Shown: positions 1-10,162 of the stretch, piece after piece
Layout of the letters: every line of letters begins with the position of its first letter
How positions within the stretch are numbered: position 1 is the first letter of the stretch
Origin: Canna indica
Lineage: Eukaryota > Streptophyta > Magnoliopsida > Zingiberales > Cannaceae
NCBI GenBank assembly: GCA_034359265.1
Contig: CP136898.1
Span: 40,757,501-40,821,500 of the forward strand
Direction: 5' to 3'
Length of the DNA: 64,000 bases
Translations under genes and position numbers: made by a program
Notes under the pieces: model-generated
Told to the model about the DNA's origin: nothing
Databases searched by the model: none
What the model saw: the letters and a program-made list of their open reading frames with translations, nothing else

Positions 1-519
1 AGCTACCACACAAAGGTAAAGAGAAATGAAATGTTGAAGTTGACCTTGAATCCAAAAGAGAAATCTCCAAGAGGTTACAACTTCAAGCCATCATGATGCT
101 ATAGGTATGGAAATTGGCATCAAAGACTTTGGTATCATCTCCTATACCCTCTTGCTTAAGTTATAGGTATGGAAACACAACATCTACTATCTATAGAAAA
201 AGATAAACGTTTTTCTTTTTTGAAAAAAGAGAACTTATTAATCATAAGAAGTGATAGATACAAGTTATAGGTGAAAGAGAGAATGTACAAATGTAGGGAG
301 AAGAAAAACTAAGAGGAGTAGAGAAGGTTACAGAGAGAGAAGAGATTTGCTCCTTCTATTGTGAGCTCAACCAAAGGTTTACCCACATATTAAAGATACA
401 ATTGGTCAAACCAGATTTTGTAATTCCATATCATTAATGCTCCCACTTTTTGCTTGATTTTTTTAGAGTTCTTCGCGTCGAGCGGGCACCAAGCCTTATA
501 ATTTAGAGGGAAAAAGCGG
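1..519. other. Unassigned AT-rich sequence
   Basis: I see no coding similarity and no terminal repeats here. The phrase 'ataggtatggaaa' occurs twice (near 100 and 164). Probably decayed transposon sequence next to the LINE remnant. Confidence 0.4.
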
Positions 520-760
520 AAGTGGCAAATATCTTACATCTTCCTCCAACCCAAGACCGCATAGGGACAATCAAGGAATAGATGCACATGAGATTCGTCA
601 GCCATCTGGCAAAGGACACATTTCAGATCAACTTGCACATTCCATTTTTGTAGTCTGTCTTTTATTAGGAGACGTCATTTTTTTGCGAGCCAAAAGAAAA
701 TCGAAATAGATTCGGGAAAGTACTTGTCCCAAATAATTAATTACCCCACGGTAAGACAGA
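520..760 (-). pseudogene. LINE (L1-type) zf-RVT domain remnant
   Basis: Read on the minus strand, this stretch gives a peptide with the zf-RVT pattern found near the C-terminus of plant L1-type LINE polymerases. It runs from an IWDKYFPESISIFFW-like segment to KCVLCQMADESHVHLFLDC, with the C-x2-C and H-x3-H ligands kept. Stop codons interrupt the frame and the reverse transcriptase itself is missing, so this is a 3'-end relic. The family assignment rests on motif recognition by eye. Confidence 0.7.
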
Positions 761-1000
761 GTGTGGTAATAAGAACTGGTGGAGAAGATACCATTTGAAG
801 TCCATTCCCAATAGAAAGAGGCCGAACCCGTTCCTTCCAGAAATTGAGAGATTTACTCAGCGAGATCTGCGATATGTGCCATAGGAACATGATTAGTGAA
901 CCGAATATTCCATCCCAACACCATATATTCATTATCCAAGTCTTTTGCCTCGGGAATGGTAGCAAGCGGACTCTCCGTTAGCACGAATAAATTTGGAGAA

Positions 1001-1322
1001 TCACTTACTATTAATCTTGACTGCTAACTTGTACTGATGTATGTCAATGTGCTTGGATCTACCATAGAAAGTAGGATTCTTGGTCAAATGGATAAAACTA
1101 TGACTATCACAATAGAGAACATACCTCTTTTGTGTATAACCAAGGTCATCCATAAAGTTCTTCATCTGAAGCAACTCTTTGCAAGCCTCGATAACTTCAA
1201 TGAACTCGGCCTCAAAGGTAGATAATGTAACACACTTTTGCAACTTGGATTGTCATGCCATAGCTCCCCGTGCAAAGGTAATCAGATGTCCTGAAGTGGA
1301 CTTAAGAGTATCATCTTTTTAG
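1001..1322 (-). pseudogene. Old copia pol: RNase H fragment, left half
   Basis: The minus strand encodes the RNase H end of a Ty1/copia polyprotein. From 1320 downwards one reads KSTSGHLITFARGAMA, a stop in place of the usual W, QSKLQKCVTLSTFEAEF, then a segment ending YCDSHSFIHLTKNP and SKHIDIH. These match the DxxKRKSTSG, STxEAEY and CDSQSAIHLxKNP signatures of copia RNase H. After KHIDIH the similarity stops abruptly at about 1040. The reverse transcriptase end of what is probably the same element lies 23.5 kb away at 24837-25030, on the far side of copia element D. I infer that D split this older pol gene. A clean 5-bp target duplication for D was not found, so the split could also include a small rearrangement. 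Confidence 0.75.
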
Positions 1323-1802
1323 TGTTGGCTTTTGTGTGTTGACAATATTTAGCAAAAATATTTCCAGTTTGTTCTCAATTGAATTGACAATTACAACTGC
1401 TAAGGTCTATGAGGAGTTCAGCCTAAGTTACTCAGTTGTAAAACAGTTACAACTGCTCCTGTAAATTTTGGATTTCAGGATAGAGTTGCTGTTAGGATTA
1501 TGGCTTTTAATTGCAAAAATTAATGATGATTGATGATTTACTTTTATTATCTCTTTGATATTTTAATAATCTTTAATTATCTGTTCATTGCATGTTCATT
1601 TCTGGAATATAGATATGATCTTCATTAAATGAAGCAGGCGTTACATCTGGAGCTTTATGATCGATGCTTTATAGGGATTCATTGCTGCATGTTCGATTTG
1701 AACTGATGATGTTATGATCATTGATTAAATAGGCATTAATTCAGATTGATTGTTATTCATTTATATATTCTGAAAGAGAAGATTTGATTTTCTCAAGCCT
1801 CC
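1323..1802 (+). repeat. Element D 5' LTR, first part
   Basis: Matches 23871 to about 24340 closely, for example TATGAGGAGTTCAGCCTAA and GATTGATGATTTGCTTTTATT in both with few changes. It stops at AAGCCTCC, where gypsy element E enters; the LTR continues at 12552 with CCTCCTATATG. Confidence 0.88.
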
Positions 1803-2478
1803 TGTCATGACCCAAGATCAGGGTCACGTGACCGGCCAGGGTATACGTGCTTATACCCCGCAGCCTAACCCATGCACATGCCAACTCATAAAAATAGCAG
1901 AATAAATAACAGCTTTTATTAATAAAAGAACCAAAATAGATTTTTAGTTCAAAACATCAAAATTTTAATAAATAGCTCAAGTGCGAAAATAAATAAATCG
2001 AAGAGCATCAGTTCTTTTAACAAATAAAAACTGAATAAAAACTGAATGTCCCCACGGGACTACAACTCCAAATACCAAAACAAAAGTGCATGACAATCTA
2101 CTACAGACTCGACTACGACCCCTAACTAGGACTGCTATGAGATCATGCGGCTCCTCTGCCCTCCAGCGGCGCCAAGTGCTCCTACCCACCTCAGCGGTCA
2201 GGATCTGCAAAACAGAAATCAACAACAACAGGTGAATTCAAAGAACTCTATAAGTGGTTCTACCAACCCCCACAAATAAATAACACAGAGATAAGCAAGA
2301 ATAACATCTATCTCTACAGGAGGTAAAGCCACGAAGGTTTGACTAGCTTACAGGCCAATTGGCCACTACCTGCCTAAAGGCAGCCATCACCCATATGATG
2401 AAGAACAATAGGTCTAAGCCTACCATGCCCTAAGGCAACAACACATACTAGGATAATCGGGAAGGCCCTCCGAACTTA
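1803..2478 (-). repeat. Element E 3' LTR, truncated
   Basis: Collinear with 4999-5292, 6896-6954 and 10163 to about 10495 once insertions A and B are removed. Shared landmarks are GGGTCACGTGA, CCTCTGCCCTCCAGCGGCG and GGCCCTCCGAACTT. Similarity ends at about 2478, where reverse transcriptase sequence begins directly. About 2.1 kb of the LTR present in the other copy is therefore missing here. Confidence 0.85.
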
Positions 2479-3188
2479 TTGCAAATTTATCCAAGAATTC
2501 CCTAAACACTTGGTTCATCAGGTTCATAAATGTTGCAGGTGCATTTGTCAGCCCGAAGGACATCACCAAGAACTCAAAGTGCATACCTCGACCTGAAAGC
2601 AGTCTAAGGAACGTCACAATCCTGGATCCTCAAATGATGATACCCTGACCGCAGGACAATCTTAGAAAACCACTGAGCTCCCTGAAGCTGATCAAACAAG
2701 TCATCAATCCTGGGCAGCGGGTACCGATTCTTCACCGTTACCTTATTAAGCTACCGGTAATCAATGCACATCCGCGTGGACTCATCCTTCTTCTTTACAA
2801 AGAGCACTAGAGCACCCCAAGGTGAAACACTGGGGCGAATGAAACTCAAGTCAAGCATCTCCTACAACTGGGACTTCAACTCCCTCAACTCAACTGGTGC
2901 CATCTGATATGGAGGAATGGAGATCGACTTCACCCCTAGCTATAAATCAATGCAGAAATCAATCTCCCTCTGTGGAGGTAACTCTGACAACTCCTTCAGA
3001 AATACATCAGAGAACCCGCATACCACGGGCGTCCCCCCGATGTACCTGGCCGCACCTCCGCCTTCCTCTACCACTGACACAAAGGACTAACATTCGCAAA
3101 AGAGTAACTTTTGAGCTTTAAGAGCTGAAATCGCCATCAACGGCTCACCCCTTCCCTCACCCTAGAAGGTAAACTGGGGCAATTCGGG
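2479..3188 (-). pseudogene. Element E gypsy reverse transcriptase, 5' half
   Basis: Minus-strand translation shows a Ty3/gypsy reverse transcriptase in order: an IPPYRMAPVELRELKSQL-like lead, [37 protein letters not shown], then [20 protein letters not shown] and [10 protein letters not shown]. Several stops interrupt it (for example after DYR and in the LDLSFIRPS region). The sequence ends just before the catalytic YxDD box, where it joins LTR sequence at about 2478. A deletion thus fused mid-RT to the middle of the 3' LTR, removing the rest of RT, RNase H, integrase and any chromodomain. Nonfunctional. Confidence 0.82.
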
Positions 3189-3566
3189 CTAACTGAAAGT
3201 CACAGTCTTAGCCCTGTAATCTAATGAGGCAAAATGGTCCAGCAATCGATCCATGCCCAAGATCACATCAAGCTCCAACATCGGCAGGAGTGTCAAATCA
3301 GCCATCAGCACATGCCCACAAATGACAATCTCGCAGCCTCGAAAGACTGTCTCTGCCATCATAGAAACACCAATAGGTGTAGACACAACAAGGGGCAAAT
3401 CAAGCACATAAGGTACCCCTACCAACTTAGCAGCAAACAAAGTAGACACGAAAGAGTGCGTAGCACCCAGATCAAACAAGACATAAGCCATAGCGGAACC
3501 AATAACAAGGTTACCTAACACTACTGCCCTGGACGCCTCAGCACCCTCCTGGTTCATAGCAAACAC
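3189..3566 (-). pseudogene. Element E gypsy aspartic protease domain
   Basis: An open stretch of about 125 codons on the minus strand encodes the retropepsin-like (RVP_2) domain of the gypsy polyprotein, which would cut Gag-Pol inside the virus-like particle. The active-site region reads YVLFDLGATHSFVS. The usual plant gypsy motif is DSGATHSF, so the Ser beside the catalytic Asp has become Leu. Downstream ILGMDRLLDH matches the conserved ILGMDWL block with W changed to R. It sits between the zinc knuckle and reverse transcriptase as expected for gypsy gag-pol. The domain is recognisable, but the active-site change and surrounding stops make activity unlikely. Confidence 0.8.
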
Positions 3567-4784
3567 CCGTGCAGCAGGTCTCTCTGAACCACTAGCTCGC
3601 TGGCCTCCCTTCTAAGTCTGACCCCTCTGAGCTACAGAATCCACCAACATTAGTGCATTTTCTCTGGTCTGATCAGGCTGCTGACGGCCCTTGCTAGGGC
3701 AATCCTTTTTGTAGAGCCCAGTCTACCCACAGTTGAAACATCCCTCTGACCGTTTCCAACAAGCCCTCCACTACCTCCTGTGAAATCTGTTACATTACTA
3801 CGGCCCAGATCCCCGCTATGAACCTCCAGATGATGCTCCTGGTCATAGACCCTTGAAACTGTTATGACCTCCGCCCTGCGGTGAATCCGTTGCACTAGGA
3901 GTACCCTCAAAATGAGTTGGCCGACCCCCTAAATGCTAGGGCTGAAACTTCTTCTTCTGAGGTTCATCATGCATGTATGTCGGTACCAGTGCCTCCTTCT
4001 GAAATGCCTCATCAACTACCCGAGCAAATGAAGTCTCCTCCGTGTAATGGATCAGTTTGGCGATCTCTTGCCTCAACCCCTCAACAAACCTCTTGACCCC
4101 GGCGGTCTTTGTGGCTATCAAGGTGGGATGTTACTTCGAGAGTCGAGTGAACTCCATCTCATAATCTGATACCGTCATACTACCCGTCTGACGCAGTAGC
4201 TCGAACTCTTTCGCCCGCCTGTCCTGGACGCTCATCGGCAGGTACTTCTCCACCATAGCAGCTCTAAACTCCTCCCAAGTAGGGGGTGGTGCATCTGCTG
4301 CTCTACGGTCCCTCCAGGTGTGAAGTCAATCCTTGGCTGGATCTCTCAGCTGTAACCCAATCAGTCGAGAGGTCATCTCAGAAGAACAACCAAGCTCCCT
4401 ACACAGCTCATAGCAATCTCCCAGGAAACTGGTGACCTCCACCCGCTGATATTTCCTTGTATACTCCGGTGGCCTGAATGCAACAAAATCTGCATATGAA
4501 GGTGCTCTAGGGACTCTGACCACCGGTGTTACTGGTTGTATCACCTCTAGTGCTACGGGTACTGTTGGTACTGGTTGTGGCTGCTGCCTCAACTCCTGCT
4601 CCATGCGGAGCGCCTCCGTAAGCTCAGCCACACGGGCCTGCAACTGAACAACCATGGGATCTTGTCCCACATCCTCTCGAGCCTGCGGTGGTCTCCCACG
4701 ACCCCGGCCCCCGCCTCGGCCTCGGCCTCGGCGCTCTGTAGAGTTGCTGTCGCTATCGCTCCTTGCGGCATTAGAAGCCTCCAT
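3567..4784 (-). pseudogene. Element E gypsy gag with degenerate zinc knuckle
   Basis: The likely start is the ATG at 4784. The N-terminus is Arg/Gly-rich (RGRGRGGGRGRGRPP), followed by a short amphipathic stretch with QLQARVAELTEAL, then APSYADFVAFRPPEYT and the Retrotrans_gag core (RVEVTSFLGDCYELCRELGC), where the first open frame ends at 4326. The core resumes at 4121 with VKRFVEGLRQEIAKLI. Near 3735-3695 a CFNCG, stop, TGLYKKDCP segment is a CCHC knuckle in which a stop and the loss of His have destroyed the site. Gag would coat the element RNA and form particles. Frameshifts and stops make this copy dead. The GC-rich 5' end gives long shadow frames that are not genes. Confidence 0.78.
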
Positions 4785-4983
4785 CGATCTAGAATCACTA
4801 GAAAGAAAACATCAAAATTTTAAACAATTTAATTCACCCTAAGTCGTTAAGTAAATAAACCATAAGTCGTGCTGAGGTGCAGACTTAGCCCATTGATCTC
4901 ATAGCATACCCCTACCGTATACTGACACGCTAGCAATGCCCTAAACGGTGACAACTCTAGGTCGTAGTCAAACCGAACCACAT

Positions 4984-4995
4984 GCTCTGATACCA
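4984..4995 (-). other. Element E primer binding site (tRNA-iMet type)
   Basis: The minus strand reads TGGTATCAGAGC, complementary to the 3' end of plant initiator-Met tRNA. It lies three bases inside the end of the LTR at 4999. This confirms that E points leftward and that 4999-12551 is its 5' LTR. Confidence 0.88.
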
Positions 4996-4998
4996 CAT

Positions 4999-5292
4999 TG
5001 TCACGCCCCAAGATCAGGGTCACGTGATCGGCCAAGGTATACGTGCCTATACCCTGCAGCCTAACCCATGCACATGCCAACTCATAAAAATAGCAGAATA
5101 AACAATAGTTTTTATTAATAAAAAGAACCAAAATAGATTTTTATTTCAATACATCAAAGTTTTTAATAAATAGCTCAAGTGCGGAAATAAAACAATCACA
5201 GAGGAACAGTTCTTTTAACAAATAAAAACTGAATAAAACATGAATGTCCCCACGGGATTACAACTCCAAATACCAAAACAAAAGTGCATGAC
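4999..5292 (-). repeat. Element E 5' LTR, segment 1
   Basis: Paralogous to 1803-2092: both have AAGATCAGGGTCACGTGA and TGCACATGCCAACTCATAAA. It stops at GTGCATGAC, the left target duplication (ATGAC) of solo LTR A. Confidence 0.87.
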
Positions 5293-6895
5293 TATTGGTG
5301 AAATGACCACACTAGAGGGGGGGGGTGAATAGTGTATTTACTAATATTTTTGTCTAATTTCGGTTTTAATCGTTTACCTGATTACTTAGGCAATTAACAA
5401 ATTGAAGAACAAACGGAAGCAAAGTAAATATGTTAATTAAGCAAACGCTAGTAGAAGCAATGCAGACACGGTGATTTATAGTGGTTCGGCCCCAATGCCT
5501 ACTCAACTACCTAAGCACCCCGCTTAGGATTTCCAAACTAGCTTTACTAGATTATATCGTTTCCCTTACAAAGAGGACTTTATATTGGAAAGTCTCCGCT
5601 CTCAAACCGAAGGCACTTCCACACCCGGAAGTATCCCACCTTCCTACCGAGAGCACTCTCCCACCTCAACCTAAGGGACAACTCAACTAATTCTAGTAAA
5701 CTAAGTTTAGAATGGTGGATTTAAGCCTTAACACTAAGGCAACCACCAACTCAATCCACCTAGCACTCTAGGTTTATACAAGTTCAATTACAATGAAATA
5801 AATAACAAAATACAATAATAAATGAAGTAATAAATCAAATAATAAAGTACTTAGATCCACAACAAGATTCCTAGCTTCCTCTTGATGCCTTTGATGATGA
5901 AACAATGAAGGTAAGGCTCAATCAAAGAGATGAGAGATCAAAGCTAGGGTTTCCACAAGAATTGGCTTAATAAAGCTTGAGAATGATCACAAGATGGCTC
6001 AAGAAGGTTAGGAGTGATCAAAAGTGTAGAGGAATGCTCTCATGGCTTCCTATTTATAAGCCATGAAGAGAAGATAGAGCTCCCTCTTCTCAACGGGCGA
6101 TTTTTTGCTCGTTACAGCCCATCGGTCGCTTGTCCGGTCGATTGTCAGTCAATCGACCGAGCGACCGAAGACAATCTGCCACTTTTAGGCAATGTTCGGT
6201 TGACCGAACTTGGGCAGGGCAGACTGCTTGGCTTAGTTTTGTTTTGCTTGTTTGCTCGTTTCTGGTTCTTTCTTCGCTTAGTCTACTTATATAACATATC
6301 TTAACTTTAAGTTAATAACTTTAAAACATGAATGTTATATAAGGATTACCCCCATTTAGATTCAATAAAAATATCTAAAAAATCAAAATCCTTAAGAATC
6401 AAAATCTAGTTTTTGGGGTATAGTACAAATTTTCGAAAAACGAAAATTTTCTAATCTCCCGAGTCAAATATGGGTATGTTAAAGGCTTCCAAAAATTTCT
6501 CAAAAATACCTCGTTATCTACTTTTTATCCAAGGAACAGTTATCGCCATGTTTTGTGCCAAGAGAATGTCTAGGTCATATAGCCCTCCAAAGAGCTCCCT
6601 AGGCTTAGTGAATTTCAGGGCGGATTCTGGGTTTTAATGTTTTTGGGGTTCAGGTTTGGTTTTTGGGTTCTTTGCATCATAAAAAGGATTACATCATATT
6701 CTAGACACCCTAAACCTAAACTCTAACTTCCCAAAGAATCCCGAGCGTCCTTGCCGATTTTTCTGATTTTTCCGATCGCGGACGTCGTGCGCTAATCGAC
6801 TTGGAACCTGAAAGATTTCTTAATGATACAATAGTTCCATGTTTGTTATCATCAAAACTGAGATTAAGACCAAGGTAGAAAACCTTAAGCCAACA
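5293..6895 (-). mobile_element. Solo LTR A (SIRE-type copia)
   Basis: A 1,603-bp LTR lying reversed between perfect 5-bp duplications ATGAC (5288-5292 and 6896-6900). Ends on the plus strand are TATTGG (first G changed to A) and AAGCCAACA. It shares with LTRs C, F and N the block TTTATAGTGGTTCGGCC, a run of G near the terminus, the TCAAAACTGAGATTAA end and a TATTTATA box (6051-6058, TATAAATA on the minus strand). Upstream of that box lie palindromic CGGTCGATTG and CAATCGACCGAG motifs (6110-6190). No internal region is present, so this is a solo LTR. Confidence 0.88.
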
Positions 6896-6954
6896 ATGAC
6901 AACCTACTACAGACTTGACTACGACCCCTAACTAGGACTGCTATGAGATCATGT
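6896..6954 (-). repeat. Element E 5' LTR, segment 2
   Basis: A short piece of E's LTR (ACTACGACCCCTAACTAGGA) stranded between solo LTRs A and B. It aligns with 2093-2150 in the other LTR. Confidence 0.85.
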
Positions 6955-7173
6955 TGTTAGTGATATGCCCTAGAGCCCTCATATAATTGAGAACTCTTCA
7001 TGTACATTTTACTTATTTATGAAAGACTATCTTTATTACTTAGTGCTCATGTTAATTCATTTGCTTGCATAAAGACTTAAACTATGTAATAAAGTCCTTG
7101 GTATATGACACAGTGCAAAGGAAATCATGAAGAGTTCATGATGTGAGATTCTTATTGCATGTAAATGTGTTTA

Positions 7174-8670
7174 TGTTAGCTATAGGTTTTCAACCTTGGT
7201 CTTAATCTCTTAATCTCAATTTTGATGATAACAAACATGGAACTAATATTTCGTCGAGAAATCTTTCAGGTTCCATATCAATTAGCGTTCGATGTCCTCG
7301 ATCGGATAAATCGGAAGAAATCAAAAAATCGGAAGGACATTGATCATCGCGCTCGGGTTCGTCGTGAAATTTCTCAAAGATCAACGTGTGCACCAAAGTT
7401 GTCTTGGACGGGCTCAAAGATCACATGAAAGCTCTCCAAGTTGATGGTTGTTGAAAGCCGGAACCCAAAAATGAAGCACGGAAGAAAAAGGCTGAAGAAA
7501 TCAAACTCAGCCTAAGTTCGGTTGACCAAATAGGGTAAGAAAAAGGTAGTAGCCTTGTCAGTCGACCGGTCGATCGACCGAACAAAGCCAAAAATAGGCA
7601 GTGGCTACTTCGATCAACCGACAGAGGCCAAAAATAGGCAGTAAGCCTATCGATCGACCAATTGATCGACCGAACTGAGGATAGCCGCAGACGCAACTCG
7701 CGTCGGTCGACCAAATGCGAGACCAAAGGATTTACGTCTGGGCGATCGACCCGTTGGTCGACCGCACACAGAGAAGAGCAACGGTCGAATGATCGATCGA
7801 TCAGTCAGTCGACCGACCAATCGATCGGTAGTCTACAACGGATAGAAAACTATCTGTTGAGCTGTCATTTCTTCAGGAGGGTATAAATACACCCTCATAT
7901 AACACATTTAACCTTCTTCCTTGACTTCTACAGATTAAATTGAGCAATTAAGAGGAAGATTTAAGCCTTCCAAAAGAGGAACTGCTTGTGTTTAGTTGTT
8001 TCCGCGAACAACTTCTTCAAGCGCACAAGCTAGGCTCAACTCGGGTTTTGATCAAGCTCTACCTCTTGACGAGTTGAAGGCGCAAAGGGCTTGCAAAAGA
8101 GCATTAATCTTTGGTTTAATCTCTTAGCTCTTTTGATTATATTTTCATCTGTTATTTGAACTGTTGTTTCTTTAGTTTGGGTTTGTAGGAAGACCGGGTG
8201 TTAGTTCTTCTTGTGTGGAAGTGGTTACCAGGTGTTAGGTGTAAAACCACTTGTGTAAACTTAGTGTTTAGTAGGATTAGTTTAGTTGTCCCTTAGGGTT
8301 GAGGTGGAAGAGTGCTTTCGATAAGAAGGCGGAGACTTCCAGGTGTAGAAGTGCCTTAGGTCGAGAGTGAGACTCTTCGAGTCAAAGTCCTCTGTGTAAG
8401 GGAAACGAAAATTAATCTAGTAAAACTAGTTTGGAAATCCTAAGTGGGGTGCTTAGGTAATGGAGTAGGCATTGGGGCCGAACCACTATAAATCTTATGT
8501 GTTAGCATTGATATATTATTGTGCTTAATTGTTTTATCTTGCTTCCGCATTTAATCGCATAATTTCATCTTGCCTAAATGATTTAAGAAAATGATTAAAA
8601 TCAAATTTAGGCTAATTAATTTAGTAAACACACTATTCACCCCCCCTCTAGTGTTGCCATTTCTCCTTCA
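7174..8670 (+). mobile_element. Solo LTR C (SIRE-type copia)
   Basis: A 1,497-bp LTR from TGTTAGCTATAGG to CTCCTTCA, inserted in LTR B with near-matching flanks GTTTA (7169-7173) and ATTTA (8671-8675). It is the plus-orientation relative of LTRs A, F and N, sharing ACCTTGGTCTTAATCTC, TTTGATGATAACAAACATGG, GGGGCCGAACCACTATAAAT and CACTATTCACCCCCCCTCTA. Downstream of a dense cluster of GGTCGACC/CGATCGACCG palindromes (7555-7830) it has a TATA box, GTATAAATAC (7881-7890). Confidence 0.87.
7555..7830. promoter_or_regulatory. Palindrome cluster upstream of LTR C TATA box
   Basis: About ten copies or near-copies of GGTCGACC and CGATCGACCG fill this stretch, ending about 50 bp before the TATA box at 7882. 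Equivalent clusters occupy the same place in LTRs A, F and N. An enhancer-like role is inference. Confidence 0.55.
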
Positions 8671-10162
8671 ATTTATACCTAAATTATCGCTAGTCATAGT
8701 ATTAACAAGATAGGACATTGTTAATACGGATAGACTAGCACATGTTATACTTCTTGACTCGTTCAACCAATAGTTCTCACAAGTTGTGAGCATTGCGATG
8801 CTCAAAGTTAACATGTGGATGCTTGTTTGATAAACAAGTTCATTGGAGACCTAATCATGAGATCTTCACAAGAATGTCCAATCTATGTTTGTGAAAGCAT
8901 CTCATCATATCAGTGGTGCAAGTATTCTTGGACTTGAGGTCACCAAAGTATCTTAAGTGCCTAGTGTTATACTTTGACTTCATTACTTATGGTTCACCTT
9001 TGGGTGTTCATAGCTTGAAGATTAGGTATAGTATGAATCACTTGAAGATAGTTTAGTGATCAACATAGGATTCACCACCCCATATATATTTGGGGAGTTT
9101 ATCTCACTCTTCTTGTACAATCTCTTTATTCAAGAGTGTCTGGCCAGAGCAATATGCGTTTATGAATGTGATTCGTAAAGGGCATTTTTGGAATAAAGAT
9201 TTAAGATACAAGAATCTATACATTCAGGACTTAATTAACCTGGAAGAGATAAAGAGTAGTGAAATGAGTTGATTGCACGGTAACTACATATGGAAGGGTG
9301 AAATGGTCAAACCACCGACCTTCTGACATTTGGGTATTCATGATGCTTGGCTAAAAGCCTCTCTTGACTTATATAAGTGAATTTGTTCATTGAGAATGAA
9401 TAATAATTTAAAGAGTTTAAATCATGTAATTCCACTTCAGTGAGAATTATAATTCACTATATACTACCAATATGTTTCAGAAGCTCATAAGGTCACACAC
9501 ATATATGAAGGATACAAAGGTAAAATAACAATGACATATATGGCATAAGATGTTATTAGGTCCATGAGAAAGAAGAGAGAAGATGGCTTGTGAGGCATAT
9601 GAGATGGATTTGATCCATCTAGTGGAGTCCACTTATTGGACTCAAACCCATTAGATGAATTTGATCCATCTTGTTGTAAACCTGTGGGCACATGAGATGG
9701 ATTTGATCCATCTTGAGCCCTCTTATTGGTTTGAAACACTAACCCTAGGAGTATATATTTCCACTCCTAGGGTGCAGCCGAATATAACAAGAAGAGGAGG
9801 AGCAAAAATCAATTTTGGTCTCCCTTCTCTCATTGTACCTCTTCCTCTCCACTCCACCTTTCTCCTTGTACCAAATTCCCTTACTAGCATATAGGGAATT
9901 TTGGCTATTGTTGCTGTGCTTTAAGCATTCTTGGATCCATCCTAGTGTGGTTACTTTGGAGGTGATTCGATCTGGATCACTGTGGTTTAAGACAACTCGG
10001 TGACGAGAAGGTCTTTCGTTCCTCGGATTTGGGTAACAGATCTAACCTTCTCATTGTTTTCTTCACTATTGTTTTAATGATGCAATCAGATCTTGTTTTT
10101 GGTGATCAAAGGCACACAAAACTTTTGTTTTCTGCTACCCCGTGTGTTAATGATTACCAACA

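Larger units (their letters stand above)
6955..10162 (+). mobile_element. Solo LTR B (copia), carrying solo LTR C
   Basis: Begins TGTTAGTGATATGCCCTAGA and ends GATTACCAACA, both typical of a widespread plant copia LTR family. Flanks are CATGT (6950-6954) and CATGC (10163-10167), a 4-of-5 target duplication. Inside, solo LTR C (7174-8670) splits it; the remaining B sequence is about 1.7 kb. Near 9750-10160 it has the leader-like pyrimidine-rich sequence and a TTTTGTTTTCTGCTACCCCG end. A polyprotein is absent; short open frames here are chance. Confidence 0.82.

Noticed and set aside
1318..1322. Target duplication for copia element D
   Set aside because: Left flank TTTAG and right flank AATGT do not match. 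Both flanks have a TCATCT nearby, but not at the LTR edge, so I do not claim a duplication.
4978..4997. tRNA-like signal at the LTR edges
   Set aside because: These are short primer binding sites complementary to tRNA-iMet, not tRNA genes.
7421..7886. Ser/Arg-rich frames on both strands of LTR C
   Set aside because: They are produced by the GGTCGACC-type palindromes, which lack stops in several frames. Similar at 18548-18730 and 48476-48754.
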